Below, one piece after another: positions 5,005 to 5,159 of a stretch of 5,159 nucleotides of DNA. Position 1 is the first letter of the stretch, and every line of letters starts with the position of its first letter. Source of the stretch: Anaerolineae bacterium (GTDB lineage Bacteria; Chloroflexota; Anaerolineae; DRVO01); the NCBI GenBank assembly GCA_012719195.1, contig JAAYAV010000005.1, positions 1 to 5,159 of the forward strand, written 5' to 3'. Position numbers and translations under genes: made by a program. The notes beneath the pieces were generated by a model that was not told the DNA's origin, did no database searches, and saw only the letters and a program-made list of their open reading frames with translations.

Positions 5005-5159
5005 ACGAACTGGCCGCTCGGGCTCTGCGCGGCGAGTCGCTGGACGACGTACTCGTCGTGGACTTCCATGTGCACTACGCCAGTAAGTGGAACGGCATGA
5101 ACATCGTTGTGGCGGACAACGACGAGATGATACGTATGGCCGAGCGGGTGGGCGTAGAC
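5001..5159 (+). CDS. Amidohydrolase family protein with intact HxH, C-terminus cut by the window edge
   Basis: Only the first 53 residues are visible, from a GTG at 5001. DVLVVDFHVHYASKW (16-30) carries the D-x-H-x-H motif (Asp21, His23, His25) at the end of strand 1 of the metal-dependent amidohydrolase TIM barrel. It is followed by DEMIRMAERVGVD (41-53), the usual first helix leading to strand 2 (xxxMDxxGVD). The start shares GTGA with the TGA of the preceding gene, a 4-base overlap typical of coupled translation. GAGG (4990-4993) lies 7 bases upstream. It is probably a catalytic hydrolase or decarboxylase of the Amidohydrolase-2 type working with the degenerate relative just upstream. The substrate and remaining ligands lie outside the window. 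Confidence 0.85.
   Translation, partial: MNELAARALRGESLDDVLVVDFHVHYASKWNGMNIVVADNDEMIRMAERVGVD

Noticed and set aside
1..5159. CRISPR, toxin-antitoxin, phage or transposon content
   Set aside because: No regularly spaced repeats, no transposase or integrase motifs and no small paired genes are visible. The repeats are single palindromic elements.

Overview
This is a GC-rich bacterial window. It uses Shine-Dalgarno sequences with ATG or GTG starts and holds tightly packed catabolic-type genes. There is no rRNA, tRNA, transposase, phage gene or CRISPR array to fix the lineage. The gene mix (UROD-like protein, P1 peptidase, sugar-isomerase TIM barrel, aldo/keto reductase, Amidohydrolase-2 proteins) and a C-rich paired-hairpin intergenic repeat would suit a Chloroflexota-like or Armatimonadota-like environmental genome. 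That placement is inference only.

Layout: four genes run leftward from position 4041 and two run rightward from 4234. From the divergent promoter leftward they are: an aldo/keto reductase (3034-4041), ending at a good intrinsic terminator (2975-3009); a sugar phosphate isomerase/epimerase-like TIM barrel (2147-2917), with a LacI-type operator-like palindrome just upstream of its ribosome binding site; a non-coding stretch of 535 bases (1612-2146) with unusually rich inverted-repeat structure; then a two-gene operon of a P1-family (DmpA-type) self-processing aminopeptidase (520-1611) and a uroporphyrinogen-decarboxylase-family protein (523 to beyond the left edge), joined by a 4-base ATGA overlap. 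Rightward from the divergent promoter are two Amidohydrolase-2 type proteins (4234-5004, and 5001 to beyond the right edge), joined by a 4-base GTGA overlap. The first has lost the canonical metal-binding residues and the second keeps its HxH motif.

How it fits together: the reductase and the epimerase-like protein look like sugar or polyol catabolism genes. The two amidohydrolases look like a catalytic/non-catalytic pair made in step from one mRNA. A single palindrome, TGTCTAGACA at 4144-4153, contains the -35 box of the leftward promoter and lies just downstream of the rightward -10. One regulator could therefore control both arms. No transporter or regulator gene is present, so the actual substrates cannot be read from this window.

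The most notable items are the degenerate/intact amidohydrolase pair, the shared divergent operator, and a 43-base element (2051-2093) that folds as a perfect three-way junction with no unpaired base at the junction. The rest is ordinary accessory metabolism, and I see no defence or mobile system here.
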